Below, one piece after another: positions 6,884 through 13,261 of a stretch of 13,473 nt of DNA. The notes below the pieces were generated by a model. The model had not been told where the DNA came from. It ran no database searches and saw nothing but the letters and a program-made list of their open reading frames with translations. The stretch is from Azoarcus sp. (lineage in GTDB: Bacteria; Pseudomonadota; Gammaproteobacteria; Burkholderiales; Rhodocyclaceae). The stretch spans positions 1-13,473 of the forward strand of contig JAIRLA010000257.1 in NCBI GenBank assembly GCA_031259795.1, given 5' to 3'. Each line of letters begins with the position of its first letter. Position 1 is the stretch's first letter. The position numbers were made by a program, and so were the translations under genes.

Positions 6884-6911
6884 CCATCTTCGATTTACCA
6901 AAGGAACGGCC

Positions 6912-7985
6912 TTGAGCGCCCAACGCCCCTCCCAATCTTCGCAGTCTTCGCAATCTTCGTTTTCCTACCTCGACGCGGGCGTCGATATCGAGGCGGGCGA
7001 CGCGCTGGTCGAGCGCATCAAACCTTTTGCCCGCAAGACGATGCGTCCCGAAGTGCTGGGCGGCATCGGCGGTTTTGGCGCGCTCTTCGGCGTGCCGGGC
7101 AAATACCGCGAGCCGGTGCTCGTCTCCGGCACCGATGGCGTCGGCACCAAGCTCAAGCTCGCCTTCGCGCTGGGCCGGCACGACACTGTGGGGCAGGATC
7201 TCGTGGCGATGAGCGTCAACGACATCCTGGCGCAGGGCGCCGAGCCGCTGTTTTTCCTCGACTATTTCGCCTGCGGCAAACTCGATGTCGACACGGCGGC
7301 CACGGTGGTGCGGGGCATCGCGCGCGGTTGCGAACTCGCGGGCTGCGCGCTGATCGGCGGAGAAACCGCCGAGATGCCGGACATGTATCCGGACGGAGAA
7401 TACGACCTTGCCGGTTTTGCCGTCGGCGCGGTGGAAAAGAGCGAAATCATCGACGGGGCGAACATCGCCGCGGGCGACATCGTCCTGGGCCTGGCCTCCA
7501 GCGGCGCGCACTCCAACGGCTATTCGCTGATCCGCAAGATCATCGCCGCGACCGCTCCCGACCTTGCCGCCGATTTCCATGGCCGCCCCCTGGGCGACGC
7601 ATTGCTGGCGCCGACCCGCATTTACGTCGAGCCCCTGCTCGCGGTGTTCCGTGAATTGCCCGGCGCGGTGAAAGGGCTTGCCCACATCACTGGCGGCGGT
7701 CTCACCGGCAACGTGCCGCGCATCCTCGGCGACGGCCTCGTTGCGCGCATCGACGCCGCGAGCTGGCCGCCGCCGCCGCTTTTCCAGTGGCTGCAACAGG
7801 CGGGACAGGTCGAACAGGATGAAATGCACCGCGTCTTCAATTGCGGCATCGGCATGGTCGTGGTGGCGTCCGCCGCCGATGCCGATGCCGTCACGGCCCG
7901 CCTTGCCGCTGCGGGCGAAACCGTCTACCGCATCGGCCGCATCGACCGGCGCGGGGAAAACGAGGCCCCCGCCATCGTGGCCTGA
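6912..7985 (+). CDS. purM: phosphoribosylformylglycinamidine cyclo-ligase (AIR synthetase)
   Basis: The 357-aa enzyme catalyses ATP-dependent ring closure of FGAM to AIR, the fifth step of de novo purine synthesis. Family motifs are [18 protein letters not shown] (about residues 21-38), [27 protein letters not shown] (nucleotide/Mg loop), [50 protein letters not shown] and [15 protein letters not shown]. No ATG precedes the conserved region; the TTG at 6912 follows AAGGA (6900-6904) at good spacing and is the best start. Residues 8-16 are a QSSQSSQSS repeat from three near-identical 9-bp units (6933-6959), which is absent from typical PurM. The gene is divergent from the permease and convergent with the globin gene, seven bases away. 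Confidence 0.97.
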   Translation: MSAQRPSQSSQSSQSSFSYLDAGVDIEAGDALVERIKPFARKTMRPEVLGGIGGFGALFGVPGKYREPVLVSGTDGVGTKLKLAFALGRHDTVGQDLVAMSVNDILAQGAEPLFFLDYFACGKLDVDTAATVVRGIARGCELAGCALIGGETAEMPDMYPDGEYDLAGFAVGAVEKSEIIDGANIAAGDIVLGLASSGAHSNGYSLIRKIIAATAPDLAADFHGRPLGDALLAPTRIYVEPLLAVFRELPGAVKGLAHITGGGLTGNVPRILGDGLVARIDAASWPPPPLFQWLQQAGQVEQDEMHRVFNCGIGMVVVASAADADAVTARLAAAGETVYRIGRIDRRGENEAPAIVA

Positions 7986-8000
7986 CGCGGCTTCACCGCG
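7986..8000. terminator. small hairpin at the purM/globin convergent junction
   Basis: CGCGG (7986-7990), a CTTCA loop and CCGCG (7996-8000) form a short GC stem directly after the purM stop and covering the globin stop. There is no T-tract, so bidirectional termination here is only a possibility. Confidence 0.25.
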
Positions 8001-8583
8001 CGGACGCCCCCTTCCCGAATCGCCCGCGCGCCTCGGCATAGGAAAGGCGCAGAGGCTGCCCCTTGGTGCGGCGGCGATTGACCATGCGGATGGACATCGC
8101 TTCCAGCCAGGTCCAGTACATCTCGCGCATTTCAGGGGAAAGCTCGCTTTCTTCCAGAACGGCATGGAGCTTTTCCAGCCATATTTCGCGGGCGCGCTCA
8201 TCAATCTCGAAAGGAAAATGACGGCTGCGGATGCAGACATTGCTCCCTTCCGTCGCGCTATAAGCGGCGGGGCCGCCACAGGCTTCGACGAAAAAACTGG
8301 CGATGATCCGCATCCGCTCGGCGAAGACCGCATCGTCGGCGGCGAAAAGATGACCGATTTCCGCATCCGCGCGCAACAGGCCATGGTGCCGCCAAACCAG
8401 CGCGCGCAGCTTTTCCTCGCCGATTTCCGCAAGAAACGCGCGCGCCGGAAAGCGCACCTCCGGGTATTCCAGATCATGGCTGGCGGGAACCCGGTGTTCC
8501 GAATGGAACTCGCCAGTACGATTACATGCGCAATGGTGGCGTTGGTGGTGTTTTTCGTGTTTCTCTTCGGCGGCCTGGCACAT
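7993..8583 (-). CDS. truncated haemoglobin (group II-like) with His/Cys-rich N-terminal extension
   Basis: The 196-aa product carries a truncated-globin-like domain from about residue 43 to 170. The strongest marker is CIRSRHFPFEIDERAREIWL (117-136) with proximal haem ligand His122, as in group II truncated haemoglobins (RHxPFxIxxRxRDxW). A helical segment LFAADDAVFAERMRIIASFF precedes it. Such proteins bind O2 or NO in the cytoplasm. The frame stays open upstream, but an AAGGAG site sits six bases before the ATG at 8581-8583, fixing the start. The first 40 residues are extra to the fold and rich in metal ligands (HEKHHQRHHCAC, residues 9-20, plus His27, 30 and 36). It is convergent with purM, and no partner reductase is adjacent. 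Globin subgroup is less certain than the fold. Confidence 0.8.
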   Translation of the reverse strand: MCQAAEEKHEKHHQRHHCACNRTGEFHSEHRVPASHDLEYPEVRFPARAFLAEIGEEKLRALVWRHHGLLRADAEIGHLFAADDAVFAERMRIIASFFVEACGGPAAYSATEGSNVCIRSRHFPFEIDERAREIWLEKLHAVLEESELSPEMREMYWTWLEAMSIRMVNRRRTKGQPLRLSYAEARGRFGKGASAR

Positions 8584-8812
8584 GGCATCTCCTTCCAGGA
8601 AGAATTGGCGTTGACCCGCCCGGACTATACTACGGTTATGACAGAAAATGCGCCGGCGCGCTGGCGCTGGCCCGCCCGGGCGGCCCGCATCGGTTCGCCC
8701 GTGTAACGCCGCACGGAATTTCTCTTTCTTGCGCCGTCTCGCCTTGAATCTTCTCCGCGCCGACATTTCCCGCCAGACTCAAAACCGCTGCGTACAATCC
8801 AGATTATCTGGG

Positions 8813-9590
8813 TATCATGGCTTCGGAGACTTTGAACAGGTTCTCAGACCACGCTTGGTTACTTTTGGAGCCGCATCTTCCCGGCCGGCAAGGCTCTCGG
8901 GTAGGGCTGGCGCGGGATAACCGGCAATTCATCAATGGCGTGTCCTGGATTTTTCGCACAGGCGCGCCGTGGCGAGACTTGCCGGAAGCGTATGGAGACT
9001 GGAAGAACACGCATCGGCGCTTTTGCCGTTGGCGGGACAAAGGGGTTTGGGGAAGACTGCGGGAACGCCTGATGGGTGACCCGGATTATGAGTGGCTGGT
9101 GATCGATGCGACCCATGTCAAGGTTCATCCCCACGCGGTCGAGGCGCGGGGCGGCAATCAGGCGATAGGGATGACGAAAGGCGGACTCGACAGCCAGATA
9201 CATCTGGCCGTTGGCATCATGCTATGCCGGTCAAGGTGCTTGTCACGGAGGACCCCGCAGCGGATTGCACCAAGGCGCCCGAACTGATCGAAGGCATCGA
9301 GGCGCAATACTTGCTAGCGGATCGCGCCTACGATACGAACGCGATTGTCGGGAAGGCGCAGAAGGCGGGGATGGAGGTGGTGATTTCGCTGAAGAGGAAC
9401 CGGAAAGTGCAACGCGCCTATGACAAGGCGCTCTATCGGTACCGACATCTGGTGGAGAATGCTTTCCTGCATTTGAAGCGCTGGCGGGGTATTGCGACCC
9501 GTTATGCCACAAATGCGGCTTCTTTTGTGGCCGCCGTGCAGATCCGGTGTATTGCTTTATGGGTAAAGGTATTGTGACGACACTGTCTAG
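8813..9590 (+). mobile_element. IS5-family insertion sequence, nearly complete
   Basis: The element carries a full-length but frameshifted DDE transposase and ends at TGACGACACTGTCTAG (about 9575-9590). That terminus is shared with the remnant at 4602-4968, which defines the right end. The left end is less clear: similarity with a scrap at 10409-10433 begins at TATCATGG (8813), and no matching left terminal inverted repeat is visible upstream, so the left tip may be lost. Confidence 0.8.
8817..9577 (+). pseudogene. IS5-family transposase with a frameshift
   Basis: The first frame (from ATG 8817) gives a helix-turn-helix-like N-terminus, the IS5 block WIFRTGAPWRDLPEAYGDWK, and VIDATHVKVHPH with catalytic Asp97. 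After GGLDSQIHLAV the reading must shift by one base near 9215-9224 to continue in MPVKVLVTEDPAADCTKAPE. The second frame supplies LLADRAYDTNAIV (second Asp) and RHLVENAFLHLKRWRGIATR (catalytic Glu). All three DDE residues are therefore present but split over two frames. The break is a net one-base loss in the VDAHG motif, not an A-rich slippery site of the kind used for programmed frameshifting in IS5 relatives, so I judge it inactivated. The closest relative in the window is the 4.6-5.0 kb remnant. Confidence 0.85.
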
Positions 9591-9722
9591 TGGAATAGAC
9601 GCAAAATGCGCGGACATGAGTGAGGCGGCCTTGGCAGATTCTGGCGCGCAAAACACACATGGACATTCGCCCGCCGCCAGTCCGTTCCCGTGATCCGCGC
9701 CCGGCGGACGCGGATGCGGGCG

Positions 9723-9751
9723 TTGACGGCATCGGCGCGGCCAACTATCAT
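9723..9751 (+). promoter_or_regulatory. predicted sigma70 promoter of tRNA-Lys
   Basis: TTGACG (9723-9728), a 17-bp spacer and TATCAT (9746-9751) lie immediately before the tRNA, giving a start near 9758 and a leader of about 11 nt. Confidence 0.65.
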
Positions 9752-9768
9752 CCGCCGTTCTCCACGAG

Positions 9769-9844
9769 GGGTCGTTAGCTCAGTCGGTAGAGCAGCGGAC
9801 TTTTAATCCGTTGGTCGTGCGTTCGAGTCGCACACGACCCACCA
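9769..9844 (+). tRNA. tRNA-Lys (anticodon UUU)
   Basis: The 76-nt cloverleaf is complete. The acceptor GGGTCGT pairs with ACGACCC, the D stem is GCTC/GAGC, and the anticodon stem GCGGA/TCCGT holds loop CTTTTAA with anticodon TTT. The T arm is GTGCG-TTCGAGT-CGCAC, and the discriminator A is followed by an encoded CCA. It has its own promoter and lies between two IS remnants. Confidence 0.97.
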
Positions 9845-9903
9845 ATCCTTGCAGCGCAGAATCCATCTGCCATCTGTCCACGCGGGTTTGCAAACTGGCA
9901 AAG

Positions 9904-9947
9904 AGAGTGCTGGCAATTTGTGCAAAAAGAGTGCTGGCAATTTGTGC
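9904..9947. repeat. 24-bp tandem duplication inside an IS remnant
   Basis: A 20-bp sequence beginning AGAGTGCTGGCAATTT is repeated exactly at 9904-9923 and 9928-9947, a 24-bp period. On the minus strand this is an in-frame eight-codon duplication (AQIASTLF twice) at the degenerate end of the transposase remnant. Confidence 0.85.
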
Positions 9948-10398
9948 CGTCACATGCTCACCCAGTACTCGCGCACCTTTTGCGCAAAGGGATCGTCTAC
10001 GTAACCAGCATCGGCTTGCCCGCATCATAGCCCTTGCTCTTTGCCGTGTCCGTGTTCTCGACGCTCTGCGCATCCACGATTGACAGCGTGCTACAAGCGT
10101 CGCGCCCCAATTTCTTCCGGGCCGCGCCAACCTGATTTTTTAAAGCCTGCTCCAGCAGGCTGTCCCCTTCGCGTGGCTCGCTCCAGATCGTGAAATACGA
10201 ATGGACGGTGCGCCACTTGGGAAAGTCGACCGGCATCGCCCGCCACTGGGGGCCGTTCTTGAGCAGGTACTGCACTGAACAGAAGACTTCGTACAGTTCC
10301 ACTTGCTGCGGACAGGCCTTTTTGCGCGCGCTCTCCAGCAGCGGCCTGATGACTTCGAATTGTTCGCGACTGATATCGCTTGGGTGGCTTTTTCTCAT
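9904..10398 (-). pseudogene. scrambled IS5-family (ISL2-like) transposase remnant
   Basis: The intact N-terminal part (10398 down to about 10015) begins MRKSHPSDISREQFEVIRPL. It continues through the typical block FPKWRTVHSYFTIWSEPREG and IVDAQSVENTDTAKSKGYDAGK (first catalytic Asp), a well-known IS5-family subgroup pattern. At 10010-10017 the frame jumps, through an internal deletion, directly to sequence resembling the later motif SGYVGEPFAQ (here DAGYVDDPFAQKVRE at about 9965-10012). A further frameshift then leads to VLGEHVTAQIA near 9935-9965. The middle of the gene, including the second catalytic region, and the C-terminal Glu region are missing. It is inactive and unrelated in detail to the copy at 8.8 kb. 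Confidence 0.8.
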
Positions 10399-10408
10399 CC
10401 CATGAGTC

Positions 10409-10433
10409 TATCATGGCTCCGGAGACTTTGAAC
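10409..10433 (+). mobile_element. 25-bp left-end scrap of the 8.8-kb IS
   Basis: TATCATGGCTCCGGAGACTT and the following TTGAAC match 8813-8837 with one mismatch over the 25 bp; similarity stops on both sides. In the better copy this segment covers the transposase start codon and its first residues. It probably marks a third, almost fully deleted copy disrupted next to the ISL2-like element. Confidence 0.6.
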
Positions 10434-10475
10434 GGGATATTGTTCTAGCATTAAGCTATTCATGAGGCATCACTC

Positions 10476-11036
10476 TTATTTTTCGGGGAGGGGCGCGGAA
10501 TGCCGCCGGATGGAAACGCTCGTTGAGGGGCGTCGAGGCTGTTCGGTGTGGAGCGGGGGCTTGGGGGGGCGGGGGCGATGTCCGCCTGGGCGGGGGCGAT
10601 GCGGCGGGCGATGCGCATGGGGCGGGAACCATGTGCCGTGGGTGATGACGGTGCGCACGACCGGCTCCAGCGGCGCTCCTTCATCGTTGCAGGGGGCGGC
10701 GTGTTGTCGTTGGCAGGCTTCCCGCAGGGCGGTCTTGCGCTCGGCTTCCCGCCGCGCCGCGCGTTCTTCTTCGAGTTGGGCTTGCAGTTCGGCGAGTTTG
10801 CGTTCTTCCCTGGCCTGGCGATAGGCTTGCCGGTTCGCTGCCAGCGCCTCGGGGGTGAAAGCGGGGGGCGTGGGGATGATGGTGATGTTGCCGGTTTCGA
10901 CCGGCTTTGCTTTCACGCCCGCGGGCGGAGCGTCGCTGTAATGTACTTGTCCTTGTTCGTCCGTCCAGCGGTAGACGCTTCCCGCCGCCGCGACGCAGGA
11001 AAGGCATAGACTCAGGATGAGCAGGATCGTTTTCAT
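10476..11036 (-). CDS. secreted DUF4124 domain protein with His/Pro-rich tail
   Basis: The 186-aa product starts at the ATG 11034-11036. MKTILLILSLCLSCVAAAGS is a clear Sec signal peptide with likely cleavage after Ala-Ala-Ala. It is followed by the DUF4124 signature VYRWTDEQGQVHYSDAPP (about residues 21-38), common in proteobacterial envelope proteins of unknown role. Residues about 70-110 are a charged Arg/Glu/Gln helix, probably coiled coil. The C-terminal third is rich in Pro, His and Arg (HAHRPPHRPRPGGHRPRPP). The frame extends upstream, but the signal peptide fixes the start, and AAAGG about eight bases before it is an adequate ribosome site. It is divergent from htpG. Function unknown beyond periplasmic location. 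Confidence 0.85.
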   Translation of the reverse strand: MKTILLILSLCLSCVAAAGSVYRWTDEQGQVHYSDAPPAGVKAKPVETGNITIIPTPPAFTPEALAANRQAYRQAREERKLAELQAQLEEERAARREAERKTALREACQRQHAAPCNDEGAPLEPVVRTVITHGTWFPPHAHRPPHRPRPGGHRPRPPKPPLHTEQPRRPSTSVSIRRHSAPLPEK

Positions 11037-11093
11037 GTCGAGACCTTTTTTGGTCGAAATGGCTTGCCGGATGCGTATGGCAGGGTTGGTCTG

Positions 11094-11099
11094 ATTATA
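11094..11099 (-). promoter_or_regulatory. candidate -10 element for the DUF4124 gene
   Basis: A perfect TATAAT lies on the minus strand about 58 bp upstream of the start codon. No convincing -35 is present at the right distance, so the promoter may need an activator or be a chance match. Confidence 0.35.
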
Positions 11100-11135
11100 G
11101 AGGAAGGTGGATGGGCGGGCTGGAGAGGGGCGGGC

Positions 11136-11164
11136 CTTGAAACTCGCGCGCCTGGTCCCCACAT
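11136..11164 (+). promoter_or_regulatory. htpG: sigma32 heat-shock promoter of htpG
   Basis: CTTGAAA (11136-11142), a 14-bp spacer and CCCCACAT (11157-11164) match the sigma32 consensus (CTTGAAA, then CCCCATNT) with one mismatch in the -10. The predicted start near 11171 gives a leader of about 35 nt ending in a GGAGAG ribosome site (11194-11199). It predicts induction of htpG by heat shock. Confidence 0.88.
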
Positions 11165-11205
11165 GGGCAGGCACGAAATTTCTCAATCACCATGGAGAGA
11201 CGCTG

Positions 11206-13134
11206 ATGACGCACGCGCAAACCGCCGAAACCCTGAATTTCCAGGCCGAGGTCAAGCAACTGCTGCACCTGATGATTCACTCGCTGTATTCCAACCGCGA
11301 GATTTTCCTGCGCGAACTGATCTCGAATGCTTCGGATGCCTGTGACAAGCTGCGCTTCGAGGCGATCGACAAGCCCGATTTGTTCGAGGGCGACGGCGAG
11401 TTCGCCATCCGCGTGGCTTTCGATGCCGAGGCGAAGACGATCACGATCGGCGATAATGGTATCGGTATGAGCCGTGACGAGGTTGTCGCCAATCTCGGGA
11501 CGATTGCCAAGTCCGGCACGCGCGAGTTTTTCGGGCAGTTGACCGGCGATCAGCAAAAGGACGCGCATTTGATCGGGCAGTTCGGCGTCGGTTTTTATTC
11601 TTCTTTTATCGTTGCCGACAAGGTGACGGTGCTCACCCGCCGCGCCGGTTTGCCGGCGGCGGAGGCGGTGCGCTGGGAATGCGCGATGAGCGGCGACGAT
11701 GCCGGCGCTTATACCGTCGAGACTGTCGAGCGCGCCGCGCGCGGTACCGAAATTACGCTCCATTTGCGCGAGGGGCAGGAGGATTTGCTTTCGGGTTGGC
11801 GGCTGCGGAGCCTGATTCGCAAGTATTCCGATCATATCGTCCAGCCCATTTTGATGAAGAAAGAGAAATGGGATGAGGAGAAAAAGGCTGAAGTCCAGAG
11901 CGAGGAGGAGGAAACCGTCAATCAGGCCAATGCGCTGTGGGCGCGTCCGCGCAATGAAATCGGCGATGAGGATTACAAGGCGTTCTATAGGCATATCGGT
12001 CACGATTACGATGAACCGCTGGCGTGGGTGCACGCGAAGGTGGAAGGGCGGCAGGAATATACGCAATTGCTCTATATTCCGGCGCACGCGCCGTTCGATT
12101 TGTGGGACCGCAATGCCCGCCATGGCGTCAGGCTTTATGTGCGGCGCGTTTTCATCATGGATGATGCCGAAAAGCTGATGCCGCTCTATTTGCGCTTTGT
12201 GCGCGGCGTGGTGGATTCCGCCGATTTGCCGCTCAATATTTCGCGCGAGATTCTCCAGGAATCGCGCGATATCGACGCGATCCGCCAAGGTTGCACGAAG
12301 AAGGTGCTCGGTTTGCTGGAGGGGCTCGCCAATGGCGAGGAGGCGGCGGAAAAGGAGAAATACTCGACGTTCTGGAAGGAATTTGGCCGCGTGCTGAAGG
12401 AAGGCGTCGGCGAGGATCACGCCAATAAGGAGAAGATCGCCGGTTTGCTGCGGTTTGCGTCGACGCATGCCGATACGGCGGAGGAAATCGTTTCGCTCAA
12501 GGATTACGTCGAGCGGATGAAAGAAGGGCAGGAGAAGATTTATTACGTTACCGCCGAAAGTTTCAATGCGGCCAGGAATAGCCCGCATCTCGAAATCTTC
12601 CGCAAGAAGGGGATCGAAGTACTGCTGCTCTCCGATCGCGTCGACGAATGGGTGACGGGGAATCTGACCGAATTCGACGGCAAGCCGTTGCAATCCGTCG
12701 CCAAGGGCGGGCTGGATCTGGGCAGGCTCGAAGACGAGGAAGAGAAAAAGGAGGCGGAACAGGCCGCTGGCGAATACAAGGATCTGCTCGAAAAGGTGAA
12801 GAAGAGTCTCGGCGAGCGGGTGAAGGATGTGCGGGTGACGCTGCGCCTGACGGATTCTCCGGCCTGCCTCGTCGCGGATGAGCACGATCTCGGGATGAAT
12901 CTGGGCCGCATTCTCAAGGCGGCGGGGCAGGACGCGCCTGTCTCGCGGCCCATTCTCGAAATCAACCCCCATCATCCGGCGGTGCTGCGCCTCAAGAGTG
13001 AAGACAAGCAGTTCGATGACTGGGCGGCAGTGCTTTTCGATCAGGCGCTGCTCGCCGAAGGCGGTACGCTGGATGATCCGGCGAGCTTCGTCAAGCGCAT
13101 CAATCAACTGATGCTGGCGGTGAGCGCGGGGTAA
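11206..13134 (+). CDS. htpG: HtpG, bacterial Hsp90 chaperone
   Basis: The 642-aa protein is a full-length Hsp90-family ATP-dependent chaperone. The N-terminal GHKL ATPase shows [19 protein letters not shown] (Glu37 for hydrolysis, Asn41 for Mg), [13 protein letters not shown] (83-88 region), [10 protein letters not shown] and [17 protein letters not shown]. The middle domain has the Hsp90 blocks [40 protein letters not shown] and [18 protein letters not shown]. The C-terminal dimerisation domain runs to [16 protein letters not shown] ending sequence. The frame is open upstream to 11107, but the ATG at 11206 follows GGAGAG and gives the usual N-terminus ([20 protein letters not shown]). It is preceded by a sigma32 promoter and appears monocistronic. 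HtpG remodels client proteins in the cytoplasm with DnaK. Confidence 0.97.
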   Translation: MTHAQTAETLNFQAEVKQLLHLMIHSLYSNREIFLRELISNASDACDKLRFEAIDKPDLFEGDGEFAIRVAFDAEAKTITIGDNGIGMSRDEVVANLGTIAKSGTREFFGQLTGDQQKDAHLIGQFGVGFYSSFIVADKVTVLTRRAGLPAAEAVRWECAMSGDDAGAYTVETVERAARGTEITLHLREGQEDLLSGWRLRSLIRKYSDHIVQPILMKKEKWDEEKKAEVQSEEEETVNQANALWARPRNEIGDEDYKAFYRHIGHDYDEPLAWVHAKVEGRQEYTQLLYIPAHAPFDLWDRNARHGVRLYVRRVFIMDDAEKLMPLYLRFVRGVVDSADLPLNISREILQESRDIDAIRQGCTKKVLGLLEGLANGEEAAEKEKYSTFWKEFGRVLKEGVGEDHANKEKIAGLLRFASTHADTAEEIVSLKDYVERMKEGQEKIYYVTAESFNAARNSPHLEIFRKKGIEVLLLSDRVDEWVTGNLTEFDGKPLQSVAKGGLDLGRLEDEEEKKEAEQAAGEYKDLLEKVKKSLGERVKDVRVTLRLTDSPACLVADEHDLGMNLGRILKAAGQDAPVSRPILEINPHHPAVLRLKSEDKQFDDWAAVLFDQALLAEGGTLDDPASFVKRINQLMLAVSAG

Positions 13135-13150
13135 AACTGGTCGCGGTGCG

Positions 13151-13194
13151 CGGACGCTCTCTTGCCGCCGGGGGAGGGGAGGGGAGGGCGTCCG
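13151..13194 (+). other. hairpin enclosing a G-quadruplex motif downstream of htpG
   Basis: CGGACGC (13151-13157) pairs with GCGTCCG (13188-13194). The loop ends in GGGGGAGGGGAGGGGAGGG (13170-13188), four G-runs with single-A loops, an ideal quadruplex pattern. It lies 16 bp past the htpG stop. It has no T-tract, so it is not a classical terminator, but it could act on transcription or mRNA stability. Confidence 0.55.
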
Positions 13195-13261
13195 GAATCT
13201 CCGCGAGCATGATGCGCCAGTGCTATTCTTGTCACTCGCGCCCTCCCCGACCGAGTCCGCC

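Noticed and set aside
6870..8588. 572-codon frame antisense to purM and out of frame with the globin gene
   Set aside because: It covers two clearly identified genes in a different frame and shows no coherent domain.
8584..8766. Upstream extension of the globin gene to 8766
   Set aside because: The strong AAGGAG site six bases before the ATG at 8581-8583 fixes the start, and the extra 61 residues are Arg-rich non-protein-like sequence.
9212..9224. Programmed ribosomal frameshift in the IS transposase
   Set aside because: No A-rich or G-rich slippery heptamer lies at the break, and the remnant copy carries a different indel at the same motif; mutation is the simpler reading.
4602..9590. Composite transposon mobilising hda, purM and the globin
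   Set aside because: One flank is a half-deleted remnant and the transposase in the other is frameshifted. The enclosed genes are core housekeeping genes, so inversion by recombination is more likely than transposition.
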